NCBI GenBank assembly: GCA_936432065.2 | Contig: OW386285.2 | Span: 371,009,249 to 371,073,248 of the forward strand | Length of the DNA stretch: 64,000 nucleotides | From: Rutpela maculata | Lineage: Eukaryota; Arthropoda; Insecta; Coleoptera; Cerambycidae | Direction of reading: 5' to 3' | Part shown: positions 23,370 to 36,132 of the stretch, one piece after another | How positions within the stretch are numbered: the first letter of the stretch is position 1 | Layout: each line of letters opens with the position of its first letter | Translations under genes and position numbers: made by a program | The notes under the pieces: generated by a model | Told to the model about the DNA's origin: nothing | What the model saw: the letters and a program-made list of their open reading frames with translations, nothing else | The model's database searches: none

Positions 23370-25084
23370 TTCTTAAACAATAAAAATATGAAATATTAGA
23401 CACTATTTATGATTTACGTTAATCCTAATATCAAAATAAATCCATTGCTTGAAATATATTCGTAGGAAAACTAGTTTTACAGATTGACTTGGGGTCGGTG
23501 CTCATGCGTTTATTGTGAGTTTTGTTAAATAATTGCTTACGGCAATTACACTACAAGGCTGATAATACTGAATTTCAATAGGATTCTATTATAACAGATG
23601 ACTAGAGTAACAAACACAATTTTCTGCATTCGTACGCGAGGGCATTTTTCTCGATAACAGTTAATTATACAAGAAAGTTTCAAATGGAAATCTTCCTTCA
23701 CTCCTTTAGCTTTATTTCTTCTCGATGTATTTGGTATCTATTTCTAAAGATGAAATAGTTTCTCGCTTGCTATATTTACGCATTTTATTGACACTGACTT
23801 TGAAAAAAAATCATATTTTCCACGCTTATCAAAGTTTGACGTTCTTATTATCACAGTTTGTTAATAAATCTCCACGGTACAAATTGAGACTAGTTCATTC
23901 TTGAGTTAGACCGAGTTAAAGAAAAAATAATTACTTATAAACATCAAGTACGAGAGAAATGGTCAACGACAACTAGTGTAGTATTAAATAATCATTTATA
24001 ATTATTAAACTACTCTGAATAATTAGAAATTCAATAGGGTTCTATTCTGAAAAACAAGTGGATGCATTAAGAATTGGGACCTGTACGTGCATACATACAT
24101 ACGTACAGACCAACTGACGTATTTCAGGTTTTAAAAGCAATTTTAGAACGTAATGAAAATTAAAATCAATCTAAAAATGGTACCATTTTTTAGAGTAGAA
24201 TATTACCTTTTCAACGAAGCTATAATTAAAATCAATTCCTTCCAGAATTAACTCATTAAAAATTACTTTGATGCGCTGAGCGAGAATAGAGCACACCCAG
24301 CGAGTTGTGCAATATAATATTTTATTTCCCATGCCACAAATACAATTTCTTTACAACAATACTATAGTTATGTCTAACATTATGGGATAGAAAATGTTGC
24401 TAATTTTAATTCAAACAGCAGACTAAAGTCTTTAAAAATACATCAGAAAGGAAAAGAAAATAAATGGAAAGGAAGCAAATTATTATTAGCCATAATAATA
24501 ATACTTAAATATAACAAAGAGGTAAATGTAATAAATAAACAAAACATGTTTTCCACTCGTAAATTTTACTTCATTGTTCATCACAAAGTTGCCTTATCTG
24601 CCAACCTTTGGAAAAATGGTAACTAGATAACTACTAATAAGGCGGATAAGTGTTAAGACGGAATGGTAGAAATTAAATAGATAGATATAAGTACACTGTA
24701 ACGCAAAAGTAGAGGAATAAAATTTAATTTTTTCTCCTGCTTAAAATAAAACAGTAGCATCCTCTACAAATTTATTTTTATGAAAATAAATGTTCAAACT
24801 GACCACTTACCCAGGATAGGTTCAAGTTGGTGACCGAGGACCGTGAATTGAAGTCCACCCTAAACTGTAGATCCTTAGGCGCAAAATGCTGCCATTGTCG
24901 CCTAGTTACCTAAAGCTGTACTGTCTGTTTAACAAATTGACATTTACCAATTCGGTGTTCACGTCTATCAGTTACATTTTGAATAATATCTGGTGTCACA
25001 TTTTGAGCTTTTTCTTTGATCGTTTATCCCTCGATAGTGCCTGGTTTATTTACATGAACCGAATTGGCTGTTGTCAAACTTTAT
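23370..25084. other. AT-rich stretch without supported gene
   Basis: TTCAATAGG(G/A)TTCTATT occurs twice (near 23,575 and 24,030). A short CATACATA run lies near 24,092. No gene seen. Confidence 0.4.
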
Positions 25085-25270
25085 TACCTAATATCGACAT
25101 TGAAGTCGACTAAAAATACGTTTGAATTCGTTATTTGTTTTTGCACCAACCTCAATATCGATATTAGGTAATAATGAGCAATTAACTAAGTAACGGTGAC
25201 ATTTTATTTCATAATTTTTAGCCACCTTCTTAAGACGGTTCACTTTTTTTTCAAACAAATTTTTTGAATT
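25085..25270 (+). mobile_element. MITE family M1, copy 2
   Basis: Palindrome ACCTAATATCGACATTGAAG...CAATATCGATATTAGGT, then GAGCAATTAA, ACGGTGACATTTTATTTC and GCCACCTTCTTAAGAC, as in copies 1 and 3. Confidence 0.72.
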
Positions 25271-25580
25271 TTTAAGCTTCGATGTGAGACTCGCTATCAG
25301 CGAATCCTGATATTTCTAACCATATAAGTATTAGATTTCATGTAAATCTGCAAAAATATTAAAATTCAAATTCTGTATTTGCCTTTTCAGTGTAATTACA
25401 CAATACAATCAGTCACGTCAGTAAAATATACAATGTTTAAAATGATAATAAAGTAAAAATTTGTACATACATACATTGAGATATATTTTAAGAGAAAACA
25501 GGTGCATAATTACAAACAAAAAAAATATACGTACGTGGTTACATATACAAAGGTATGTACACTGTCATAATAAATTAAAA

Positions 25581-26490
25581 TTAATAATTTTTGTCGGCAT
25601 TTAAGAACTCATCAAAATTATAAAATGAATTTTCTCTAAGAATTCCTTTTATCGTTTGTTTGAATTGCTTAAAATCTAGATTTATAGTTGTCTTTGGTAG
25701 TTTATTAAAAAATAATGGTCCGTAATAATTTTTAGCATCTCGACTGTGGTTTAGTCTTATATAATTTATTTTAATGATACCATTATTTCTGGTATTATGA
25801 AAATGCATATCACTTACAATATTATATTGATTTAAGTTTGTTTTGACAAACAAAGGACATTCATAAATATACACAGAAGGGAAAGTTAAAATTTTTAAAT
25901 CCTTAAATTTCTCCCTAACATTCTCTCTAAAACCATAAAACACATAGATCTAATGGCATGACGCTGTATAGAAAATACTTGACCAGTATGTGCCGAATGA
26001 CCCCAAGTGATGATTGCATAACTGGTTACCGATTGAAAAAGACTGAAGTAGGCTGTTTTTACTACTTGCATTGGCACGACATGTACAAGATTTCTTATTA
26101 AGTATAAAGTCTTATTCAGTTTTTTAACCATAAAATCTATTTTGTGCTCCCAGGTAAGGAGAGGATCTAAGTACACTCCAAGAAATTTTGTACAGTCCGG
26201 GTTATGCTGTCTAAATTACGGTATGAAAATACCATGTTTGTTGTTTTTTCATTATTTAATAATAGTTTATTTACTGTGAACCAGTTTTGAGAATCTACTG
26301 CTTTTGGCCATACCATGCAGTAAACACTTTAAGTTATTATCTTTAGTGGTTATTGTGGTATCATCATATAATATAGTACTACAATTTACATTTGCGTAAA
26401 TTAAGTCGTTAATGATGAGCAACACCGGTCCCAGTACAGATCCCTGTGGTACACCGTGATTGATTGGTCGGAAATTACTTTATTAAAAAC
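25581..26490 (-). pseudogene. Reverse-transcriptase fragment of a Jockey/CR1-group non-LTR element
   Basis: Reading the minus strand from 26,490: NHGVPQGSVLGPVLL with IINDL is the RT GxPQGSxLxPxLF motif. LYDDTT replaces the catalytic FADDT motif, so its first residue pair is altered. A frame break follows, then KFLGVYLDPLLTWEHKI (RT thumb), KTAYFSLFQSVTSYAIITWG and IQRHAIRSM, and after another shift FRENVREKFKDLKILTFPS to a stop near 25,581. The endonuclease and the N-terminal half of RT are missing (5-prime truncation near 26,490). At least two frameshifts show it is dead. Related in layout to the better-preserved fragment at 32,872-33,612. Confidence 0.8.
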
Positions 26491-26810
26491 CTCATTGAAA
26501 CTATAGAAATGTAATTTGTCTAACAGGATTGCAATTTTAATACAGTTTCAACACATTTTTATCGCTAGCGCATCCGCCATATCCTTGAATAAAAATTTTG
26601 TTTCCAGTTTTTGCCCATTTTACATTAGACATAGCCTAATTATGGGACCGCCGCCGAGACATACCTTGTATTTTGAGAAAGGTTTCATAAAAATCGTTTA
26701 AGCCAATCCGAAGTAACGATTGAACAAATATTTAAAAATAACGCACGTGCAGGTCGAATTGAAAACCCCCTCCTTTTTTAAATTTTATGAAGTCGATTAA
26801 GAAACTGAAC

Positions 26811-28300
26811 TCTTGATTGAAAGGTGTAAAAAATTGTTTTTTTTCAAAATAACTCCTCATTGCTCAATTCTATGTTTTTCCACATCACAATGAGATTATA
26901 TAGTAATCAAATTTCGGTGATTTTTCTTGTTATATATACATTTTCTTACGGCCACGGTGGAATAAATTTCAAGTTTCATTTTATGCTTTTGTAGTAGATG
27001 TTTCCTAGAGCAGGTATTTCATCGTTGTATACTATTTTCGAACAACTTCCAGAAGGCAAGGAACTCGGAGATAACCAAGTCAATGTTTTAGATGGAGGAT
27101 ATCTTTTGCACAAAGTTGTATGGCGTCCTAATGATTTTTTTGGATCCATTTGGTGAGAAATACGTTCAATATGTACGAGATCACTATCGTCCACATGGAA
27201 TCGTTATTTTTTATGGATATCCGTTGGACGATAGAAGAAAATACAAAGACCGCAGAAAGACTTCGCCGATCGAAGAAGATGTTCTTTTCGATGAAACAAT
27301 GCCGATTCAAGTTTCCAATGAGCGATTTTTAGCCAATGAAAATAATAAAGTCCGTCTTATCATTTCATTGCTGAAAACTAAATTCAAACAGGCTGCTTTT
27401 ACTGTTAAGCAGGATGAAAAGGATGCTAATGTATTGATTGTCAATACAGCAATTTCCTTGTGCTCAACATTTAATGCTGTTTTCATCGTTGGGAAAGACC
27501 GCGTCGACCTCCTTGTTCTGCTAGCAGCATTAGCACCATCGCTAAGCAACATCTATCTTCGTGAACCTGGGGAGGTAAAAGTGCCGAAAGACACAACATC
27601 GTTACTCTATAGCCAAGAAAAACCAAAATTTTGTTCGTCTGTTCAGAAACAGACAAGGCTCAATGATATTATTGGCATCTTCAAATATGAAGATGCCAAA
27701 TCTGAAGACATCGCAGATGCTGGAGCACGCTTTCTCGTTGCTTTGTATGGTGGCAACATGGATAAGGAAACTTTCGAAGAAGTCCGCTACCAACGCTTCA
27801 TATAATTCACAACCAACAGCAAATTTCATCTTACTTCTTTGCCACCTACAATGGACGCTGCACGGTATCGTGCGTTTAAGACGTACCACCAACTCCAATT
27901 CATAAAAATCCAAAAGACGGTCTGGAAACTTGGTACCAATGGGCTCCTTTCAGTACCAATGATAGAAAAACCAGCACCTGAGACCTTATTAAATGTCATT
28001 TGTCATTTCATGTAAATGCAAAAAAGGGCAGCGTCAGAGCGTGTGGCCGTAGAAAATCTGGGTTGAAGTGCCACATTGTGTGTAAGTTCTGTAATAGTGA
28101 ATTGTGTGAAAATATAGCAAAGGTTCACATCGAGAGCGAGAGTGGGATGTATATGAAGAAATTTTGTAATGGAGGCCCAGAATCCCAGGAGTAGTAACGA
28201 ATTTTGTCCTCTTCAACTTTGTCTTGAACATTTTTCTCGAAGAGTCGAGCGTTGCGGAATTATGTTTAAAAACTCAATTTTTTGCACCTTTCATTCAAGA
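26811..28300. mobile_element. Nuclease-family unit with short inverted ends
   Basis: TCTTGATTGAAAGGTGTAAA (26,811 on) is matched in inverse by a sequence ending at 28,300 (GCACCTTTCATTCAAGA), and similarity continues inward for about 55-60 bp. The nuclease-family pseudogene fills the space between. Outside the right copy lies TGGCGGCTCACGCC, which is not seen on the left, where a different repeat abuts. The outer ends may therefore be lost. No target duplication identified. Confidence 0.5.
26998..28191 (+). pseudogene. XPG/FEN1-like nuclease with Cys-rich tail, third copy, frameshifted
   Basis: The ATG at 26,998 leads through VLDGGYLLHKVVW to a stop at about 27,152. A shift then gives the best-preserved stretch in the window, about 215 codons from 27,155: KYVQYVRDHY, IVIFYGYP (the usual FDGYP has Tyr for Asp), DETMPIQ, EKDANVLIV, VIFIVGKDRVDLLVL-type sequence (27,480-27,530) and AGARFLVALYGG, ending FI-stop at 27,803. 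Reading on gives SLPPTMDAARY, then VWKLGTNGLLSVP, and a shifted frame with CGRRKSGLKCHIVCKFCN. The acidic residues of the nuclease site are changed in at least two blocks, so it is inactive by both frame and residue loss. Same family as 2,369-3,804 and 39,009-39,197. Confidence 0.77.
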
Positions 28301-29995
28301 TGGCGGCTCACGCCTCCCCCACCCTCAACGTCAAAAACTTGTATTTTTCATCAGGGTTTCAACTTAAACAACATATATCAAAATCATTTCTACTCCACCT
28401 TTTGTAGGGCATAACCTCTATTGAATGGACTATATCTTTTACTGAAAATAAGAAATCATTAACTGCTATAAAAATTGGAATCATTTTTGTGTGCCTGAAA
28501 CCAAGCCAATATCAAAAATTTTGCATAAATTAAAAAGGTCTCATTTATTAAGAATTTATGAAATAATTTATTATGAGTTTAAACAGTGTAACATTTTGTA
28601 GAATAATCACTCAAAGCTGCATTTATTTTCACGAGAACTTTTATTTATATGCCAAAAAAGAGTAATCCTGCGATGGTTCAGGATGGTCCCGTTGTCAATT
28701 CGTCAGTGCATATTTTGACTACATACTTTAATTTTCCCGATAGGGACGATGCAAAACCTACCTAAATTAATCGATTGAAACTTGCCCAACGCTGGTGGTT
28801 ACATAGATAAAACAGCTTCCTGATGATGGGGAAAATATAAAGGGTGTAGTCAATCAAAGTGACCCAACTTTTAGCCAAATATATAGTAAGTAAATATACG
28901 ATAGGTCGTCCCCTCTCTATATTATAACAACGTTGTAAAAAATAATCGATAAAGCAAAATGATTATGTTCGAGACTAACTCTCAATCATACGTCGGATTG
29001 CTGTAGTCATGTTATTTAATGATAACTTACTATTATATTCAACATATACTTAATTTCCCATAAATACTTATTTCCGTAAGTAGAAAAAAGTAGGTAACGT
29101 TTTTACTTATTGACTCATTTTGAATTATTTATCAGTTGTGGCAGTTAAACATGAGATCGTAACATATGCTCAACAATCTCAACATTATTGTATTATTACA
29201 AGGTATTATGTATTATTATCATTTTTGCTATTAGTTTGATCAGTATTCCATAGGCAGAGTAAAAATTTGCGTCAGATGTCTTCCTGTTGTGGACATTCAA
29301 GATCCAAGCCGAAACTAAAAAAAAAAAAAGAAGAACGCTCACTAATTTTTTTATTAAAAATTTTTGTTTTTTTTATTATTTCTAATTATCCGACTCTACT
29401 GAAAGAGTTATTCACTGATAATGATTAATGAAGCAAATACATTTTTCGTATAGAGTTCAGTCGACATGGCAAGAAGAAATTTTTCTTTCTTTTTGGATAT
29501 AGAATCAAAGTCAAAATAGGTGTTAAACTTAGCACAGATGTAGTTCATAGTTTACTCTGTTAGATAAAACAGTTTGAGATTATACCGTAAATGTAAATGT
29601 AATGTCTGTTTACCTATGACCGTGATTCAAATACTCTGGAAGGAAATGAATTAAAGCATTTTTTATTGTTTTGCTTATTTAAACTTACAAAACCTAAAGA
29701 AATTGTTTCCTGAACGACTGAAGATATCGCAGTTCTTTCACAATTTTCAGTGTCTTCATTTTCGTTACACACAATAACCTAAATGAACAATAATGCACAC
29801 TAAAAATAAAATAAATATGTAGATGAGAATTGAGAGTGGCTAATGATATGTGAATAAACTTTAATAGCAGTAGTGTAGCAGTAAAAACAAAACCAAAATC
29901 GCAAAGGCGAAGTGGTATTAGGTTTTTGCTATGAATTGAGTACTTATATAATAGTGAATTGTGTGAGTCGGAAAAAGACCCAAAAAATCCGACTA
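28301..29995. other. AT-rich stretch without supported gene
   Basis: AAGATGGCGGCTC lies at the left edge (28,297-28,309). The rest is AT-rich with no recognisable gene or repeat. Confidence 0.4.
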
Positions 29996-30968
29996 CTGTC
30001 TGATGCAACTAAAACAGTTCTTCCCCAGTTTTCGAGGATGCTGAACACCGTGGTCGTGGCAGAATTTCTCGGTAGGGTGACCTACCCCCGCAAATGGCCA
30101 AAAACCACCTAAACGCGTATTGATCATGTTTCTCAGAATCTAACTTATTGATCCCCAATTATGGGGAGGACCGTGGGACGCATGCCTGACACCCGCTTAC
30201 CCCCTCCCAAAAGGTGTGAGAGAGCGCTTTCATCATACCACTGGACCAAAAAGGTTTCCCTCCCATTTTCGAGCATGCCGAACACGGAAACTACCACGAA
30301 TCGAATGCTTGACACTCGTTCACCCCCTCAATGGTAAAAAAACACCCCTTCAAATTTTCATAATAAGTGTAACTTTAAATAAATTTAAAATAAATAAGTA
30401 AATAATTTTTTTAGTATATTAGTAATTTAGTATTTTATAATGTAAGAAAAGCCAGCGTAATAATATATGCAGTAATTGTTTGCGTCAATAAAAATATTTT
30501 ATGACTCAATGAATAAGATGTTTCAATTATTACATAAACCTATTTTTCCCAAAAAAATATAGATTCATCTTTTTTCAGCTCCACAGTAAAAGAATATGAC
30601 TACTTTGTTGACGAGATCGAGGTGACTTCTTATTGTTTTTTTTTCCTGTGTAGCATCGTCAAAACGGGGGGGGGGCTATGCTCGGGGGTATGCTGAGAAC
30701 GGATTCTCACCCCTTTGGAGGGTTGTTATTGGCCATTTACGGGGGTGGGTCACCCCGGGGAGGAATTACACCATCACCACGGTGTTCAACATCCTCGAAA
30801 AACAGAGGATCACCAAGTAAGAGTCCCTCAAACAATTATAATCCCGCTTAGGGATGGTTTTTGGCCGTTTGCGGGGGTGGGTCACCTCAACGAGAAATTG
30901 TAAGACCACCACGGTGTTCAGCATCCTCGAAAACGAGGGGGGGTGCACTAATCTGGTTGCATTAGACA
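29996..30968. mobile_element. Foldback element, arms about 130 bp (F2 family)
   Basis: Left arm (29,996-30,125) and right arm (30,840-30,968) are inverted: TGATGCAAC at the outer ends, then TTTTCGAGGATGCTGAACACC, GGTGACC(T/C)ACCCCCGCAAA and GGCCAAAAACCA. The motif TTCGAGGATGCTGA also recurs internally and at 47,958, so related units are dispersed. The centre is GC-richer than the surroundings but has no gene. Confidence 0.78.
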
Positions 30969-31430
30969 ATAATTTAAGTTATTTTCGCGATTTACTAAAA
31001 ATTAGTGGGTAACGGAGGTAAACGGATACCTAATTCGTATTCAAAATGTCGAAATACAATGCAATTCCAGAAACAGACCTTTTTTTGTGTGTGTGTCTGT
31101 GTAAATGTATGAATATCACCGGATCCTCCTCCATTTTCTAGAAAATCGCGTATGCATATATTACACAGACACAAAAAAAGAGTGAAAGTGATCTGTTTCT
31201 GGGACTCCATGTATTTCGACATGCTGAATACCAATCAGGTATCCGTTCAGCACCAATTTTTAGTAAATCGCGAAAATAACAAATTATTTTTAGTTTACTT
31301 TCGCGATTTACACAAATATAGTAGCCAATGGAGCTAAATGGACACTTGATTCATGTTCAGCACGTCGAAATACAAATGGCTTACTCAGTGGAGTACCAGA
31401 GAAAAAGATCACTTTTTTATTTTGTGTACC
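30969..31430. mobile_element. F1 composite: two inverted-repeat units around a spacer
   Basis: The unit on the left ends TTTTTTTGTGTGTGTGTCTGTGTA. A spacer ATGAATATCACCGGATCC...CATTTTCTAGAAAATCGC follows, then a second unit starting ATTACACAGACACAAAA. Each unit has inverted TTCAGCA(Y)GTCGAAATACA blocks and TAAATCGCGAAAATAAC. The same composite, including the spacer, is at 52,375-52,970. Confidence 0.68.
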
Positions 31431-32686
31431 TATTTTATATATACCTAGTTTCTAATGTTTTAACCTGCGTCACATAATGATAATGATGGTTAAGTGAATT
31501 ACTACCCCATTTTCATTCTTTCAGCTTAAACAAAGACGTCTGAAGAACATACTTCTGAAATATCAGGCCAATATCATGAATTGAACGAAAAAATTCTGTG
31601 AAGGCGGGGAAAAATTCTCGCGAAACCTCAATGTCGCATTGAAGGTGCCACTTTGGAGTTTCATTACAAACGTGAAGGAATTTTACTCTTGTTTCTCTCC
31701 AGGTTTGATTTTAAAAGTTAATTTTGACTTTTAGGAAACCATTAATCTAATAAAAACATAGGTTACATAGATAAATATTAACACTATTCAATATCAGTCC
31801 CCATGTATTATAATGTTAGTAATTTCCTACTCTTAGGGGCTGTTGTTACGAAATGGACTCACCCTTAAAAGAATAAAACGTGAGAAGCTGCTTCCTCCTT
31901 AAAGCCGGCATATTTGACCCGACATAATAAATGTTCCTGATTTTGGATTTCTTTTCATTAATATTAGGTCCCAAGGAATATTTCTAGCGAATTTCAAGTT
32001 TCTATGCGATCGGAAAATATCAAAAAAAGTCTTAAACAATACCACACATGCCAGAGATGTTATATTATAGATTACTCTGCGTTTGTTCCTCAAATCTATA
32101 TAGATTATATGTATATGGTATTTATAGAGCACAATATTTTCTAAGGTGAGACAAATGTATGTTATTCTTTCTCAGTAAAAAGATTAAGAGAATGAATTGT
32201 GTAAATTAATCTGTAAACATCATTTAGTACTTCAATGACTTTAAGAAATATAAAAGACTAGTTCTAGAAGTCGGTAGATAATTTGAAGGTGAATAACTTT
32301 ATTATTATGCTGTTATAATCGCTAGACTACTAATGGTTTGTTTACGATATTAATTATCAATGTAAGAAAAATATTCTTTGAATTTGAATAGGTAATTGGA
32401 TCATTTAACAGCTTTTATTATTGCACATTTTGAAAAAGCTTAACGAGTATACTAACTACGCTAAAAAAACCGCTGCTCAAGGAATCACTACTTCCACATC
32501 CAGATTTTGTATCCAAGTTTCTCACAACGAAAAAAGCGTTGATATTATGTTTGCACTCCACTATGCGGAAATTGTTTATGGAACATTAATAATATAATAT
32601 AAAATGATATGTCACGTCGCTAGTGGGGGTGGAATGGTGGTAGGGGGTGCGTATTAAAATAAAATTGTTGAGACCTTTGATTCTTG
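31431..32686. other. Stretch without supported gene
   Basis: A plus-strand frame near 32,455-32,580 (YAKKTAAQGITTS) looks protein-like but is short and unassigned. Confidence 0.3.
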
Positions 32687-33615
32687 TAGATAGATAGATA
32701 GATAGATACTTTATTCATTCATTAATTTTACATACAAAGGTAAAACTTATCAAACTAGTCAAAATAGTACATTACACATACATATGCATACTCAATACAC
32801 TCACTCGTACATAAACATTATCAAATACACTTAGACAATCTAACACTCAACATACATGCAAAACGAAATAGTCAATGACCTAGGTACTCTTCTACAGAAT
32901 AAAATGCCTTAACTAGGTGTTCATACAGTTTTTGTTTAAAATGATTAAAATTCTGAATAACACTAACATCACTACAAAGATTTAAAAACCTGTTGAAACA
33001 TGTAATGCCCTGATAAATATGCGAATTTTGAGAGACACTTAATCTTGAATATGGTTGATATAAATCACTGTTGTTACGTGTATCATATTTATGCACATTG
33101 CTTATTTTCATAAATGAATTTTCTCTCATTTTTATATTTAATACAACTAAATATATATAGAGAGAAGGCAGAGTTAGAATTGACAAGTTAATAAATATTT
33201 GTCTACAGGATGTATGAGGATGTGCTCCTACCATACATCTGATAATTTTTTTCTGTATAACAAAGACTTTATGAAAGTGAGCTGAACGTCCCCAAAAAAT
33301 TAAACCATAACTTAAAATGGATTGCACAAGCCCATAATAGGCCAATTTAAGAATGGACAAAGATACTGTAGCTCGCAGCTGTCTTACAATAAAACACATA
33401 GTACTTAATTTTGAAGAAATATAATCTATATGTTCCTCCCAGGTCATTTTTTGGTCTATTACAACCCCTAAAAATTTTATAGAATTCACTTGTTCAATGC
33501 TTTTATGGTTCATCTTAATGAGTTGACTAGATTCGCTTTTACCATTCTTTGGTTGAAATACCATAGAAAATGTTTTATTTACGTTTACTCTTATTCCATT
33601 ATGTTGGCACACACT
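32687..33615 (-). pseudogene. 5-prime-truncated Jockey/CR1-group non-LTR retrotransposon with (TATC)n tail
   Basis: An uninterrupted 246-codon frame (33,612 to 32,872) encodes the C-terminal part of a reverse transcriptase: NGIRVNVNKTFSMVF, then SIKFLGVVIDQKMTWEEHI (thumb region), KLAYYGLVQSILSYGLIFWG, IQKKIIRCM and NHFKQKLYEHL, ending with a normal stop. Catalytic FADD and all upstream domains are absent, so it cannot act alone. The minus-strand 3-prime part carries AATAAAGTATC followed by a (TATC)n microsatellite at 32,687-32,710, typical of the end of a non-LTR copy made by target-primed reverse transcription. The intact frame suggests it is younger than the copy at 25,581-26,490. A clear target-site duplication was not found. 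Confidence 0.82.
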
Positions 33616-34038
33616 AAATCACAGTTTTATTTGTTTCACCCCTTTAATATATATACCTTTAATATAGATACCTTTAATAGTGAGATGGGAGTGGTAATGA
33701 CGGTGGCTAATGATAAAAAAAAATTGAGACATTATCTTCTCTTACATATACCAAATAATAATTTTATGGGCTCTTTTACATGCGTGATTTACCTAATTAC
33801 TCCCCAACCTTTCAACGGAATAAGATCAAGATATAATCTAGCTCCAGATCTCGTTAAAATACATACCAAATTTCAAGTCAATACCTTACACGATTCCACA
33901 GTAACCGTGCGCACAAAAAAGTTACGACAGACCGACAAAACGACAAATAGACAGATTTTTTTTCTGTTCAAACTTAAAATCTCGACGTTTCCTGGCATTC
34001 TAAGCCTATTGGAACAATACAAATTGTGGGGCAAATAG
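33616..34038. other. Flank between RT fragment and foldback
   Basis: ATACCTTTAATA is repeated two to three times near 33,650-33,680. The open frame that continues from the RT flank to 34,038 has no recognisable content. Confidence 0.35.
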
Positions 34039-36132
34039 CACAGTGGGGCAAATAGCTCATTTTTTGGACAAACGATAATTCCCAAGCCTGGAATTAATGA
34101 AACTTAAATTTTTTTTAACTATTCGTTATAAAATTGCCTTTAATTTTATCGAGCCCGAATTTTGAAATTTCAAAATTAAAGATGGCTAATCCAATATCGC
34201 GGACATAAATTTTGAAAGTAAATTAAAATTTTATCAAAAGATTGTTTAAAATTACAAAAATTGTTACTTGGGGGGTTTTTTTGGTTTCTAATCTCATTTC
34301 TGATCCCCAAATTTTGCGATTAAAAAAACCAAGATAGCGGATCAAATATGGCGGCCATAATATTTTTTTAAATAAAATGTACATGCACAAACTGTTAAAA
34401 ATTGTTACTTAGGACTTTTAAGGGTTTCTGATCGAGAATCTGAAATCTAAATTACGTAATATCGTAATCCAAAATGGCGAATCCAATATGGCGGCCATAA
34501 TATTTTTTTAATGGACATGTAAATGCGCAAATTGTTAAACATTGTTACTCAGGGGTTTTAGAGATTGCTGATCATGAATCTGAAGTCCAAATTACGTAAT
34601 ATCGAAATCCAAGATGGCGGATCCAATATGGTGTCCGTAAGTTAAAAAAGAATGACAAATCAAGAAGGAAAATGTTAAAATTTGTCGGGGGTTTCACAGT
34701 TTGCTAATCTCGTTTCGGATGTTAAAATTTCGATATTTTGCAAACCAGAAAATTAAATTCAATATGGCTGCCATAAATTTTTTAAAAATTATGAGGTACA
34801 TGCGAAAAAAGTCAAAAATTGTTACTTGCAGGTTTTTGCGATTGCTGACTACGCATCCGTAATTTCAAATTCTAAGATGGCAGATTCGAATATGCCATCC
34901 TATAAAAAAATGAGATAACCAATCGAAAATGTTGATATCTTTAAACCTAATGTAACCTCATGAGTCAAATCATAAAGGAGCAGGTAGCCTATAAACCTAT
35001 TATTACTTAATGTAGAAAATAAAACTTGAGTAGAAAGGGGTTCTAAGCCTAACATAACATATACCAAATCGTTTAAAATAACCTAATTAGTCAAGTCACA
35101 AACGAGCAGTGATATTAATACTATAAGCTGTAAACAAAATCTAGTTGGCCAAATCTTAAATAGGCGTATTTCACAAATTTTATATCACTGAATAATTAAA
35201 TTCTTGATTTATCATTCTATTTTAACTTACGGACACCATATTGAATCCGCCATCTTGGATTTCGATATTACGTAATTTAGACTACAGATTCATGATCAGC
35301 AGCCCCTAAAACTCCTAAATAACAATTTTTAATAATTTGCGTATGCACATTTCATTTAAAAATATATTCTGGCCGCCATATTGGATCCGCCATATTAAAT
35401 CCGCCATCTTGGATTACGATATTACATAATTTAGACTTCATATTCATGGTCAGAAACCCTTAAAAGCCCTAAGTAACAATTTTTATCAATTTGCGCATGT
35501 ACATCTCATTTAAAAAAAATATTATGGCCGCCATATTGGATCCGACATCTTGGATTTCGATATTACGTAATTTGGACTTCAGATTCATGATCAGCAATCT
35601 CTAAATCCCCTGAGTAACAATTTTTAACAATTTGCGCATTTACATGTCCATTAAAAAAATATTATGGCCGCCATATTGGATTCGCCATTTTGGATTACGA
35701 TATTACGCAATTTAGATTTCAGATTCTCGAGTAGAAACCCTTAAAAGTCCTAAGTAACAATTTTTAACAGTTTGTGCATGTAGGTACATTTCATTTAAAA
35801 AAATATTATGGCCGCCATATTGGACCGCTATCTTGGTTTTTTTAATCGCAAAATTCGGGGATCAGAAATGAGATTAGAAACCAAAAAAAACCCCCAAGTA
35901 ACAATTTTTTATAATTATAAACAATCTTTTGATAAAATTTTAATTTACTTCCAAAATTTATGTCCGCGATATTGGATTAGCCATCTTTAATTTTGAAATT
36001 TCAAAATTCGGGCTCGATAGAATTAAAGGCAATTTTATAACGAATAGTTTAAAAAGAAAAAATGTAAGTTTCATTAATTCCAGGCTTGGGAATTATCGTT
36101 TGTCCAAAAAATGAGCTATTTGCCCCACTGTG
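34039..36132. mobile_element. Foldback with tandem subunits and CACAGTG termini
   Basis: Both ends, read inward, start CACAGTGGGGCAAATAGCTC, followed by TTTGGACAAACGATAATTCC. Arms (about 34,039-34,790 and 35,220-36,132) are made of degenerate tandem units of about 140-155 bp that include AATATGGCGGCCATAATATT, TTGTTACT, CTGATCnnGAATCTGAA, AATTACGTAATATCG and AATCCAAGATGGCGGATCC. The right arm holds one more unit than the left. The 430-bp centre is unrelated. No protein is encoded. CACAGTG is also the heptamer of Transib transposon ends and of RAG recombination signals, but no 5-bp target duplication is visible (AATAG left, CGCCG right). Confidence 0.85.

Noticed and set aside
21901..23403. Open frames over the F1 foldback (for example minus strand 23,074-23,403)
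   Set aside because: They translate the tandem repeat units and appear in several frames at once.
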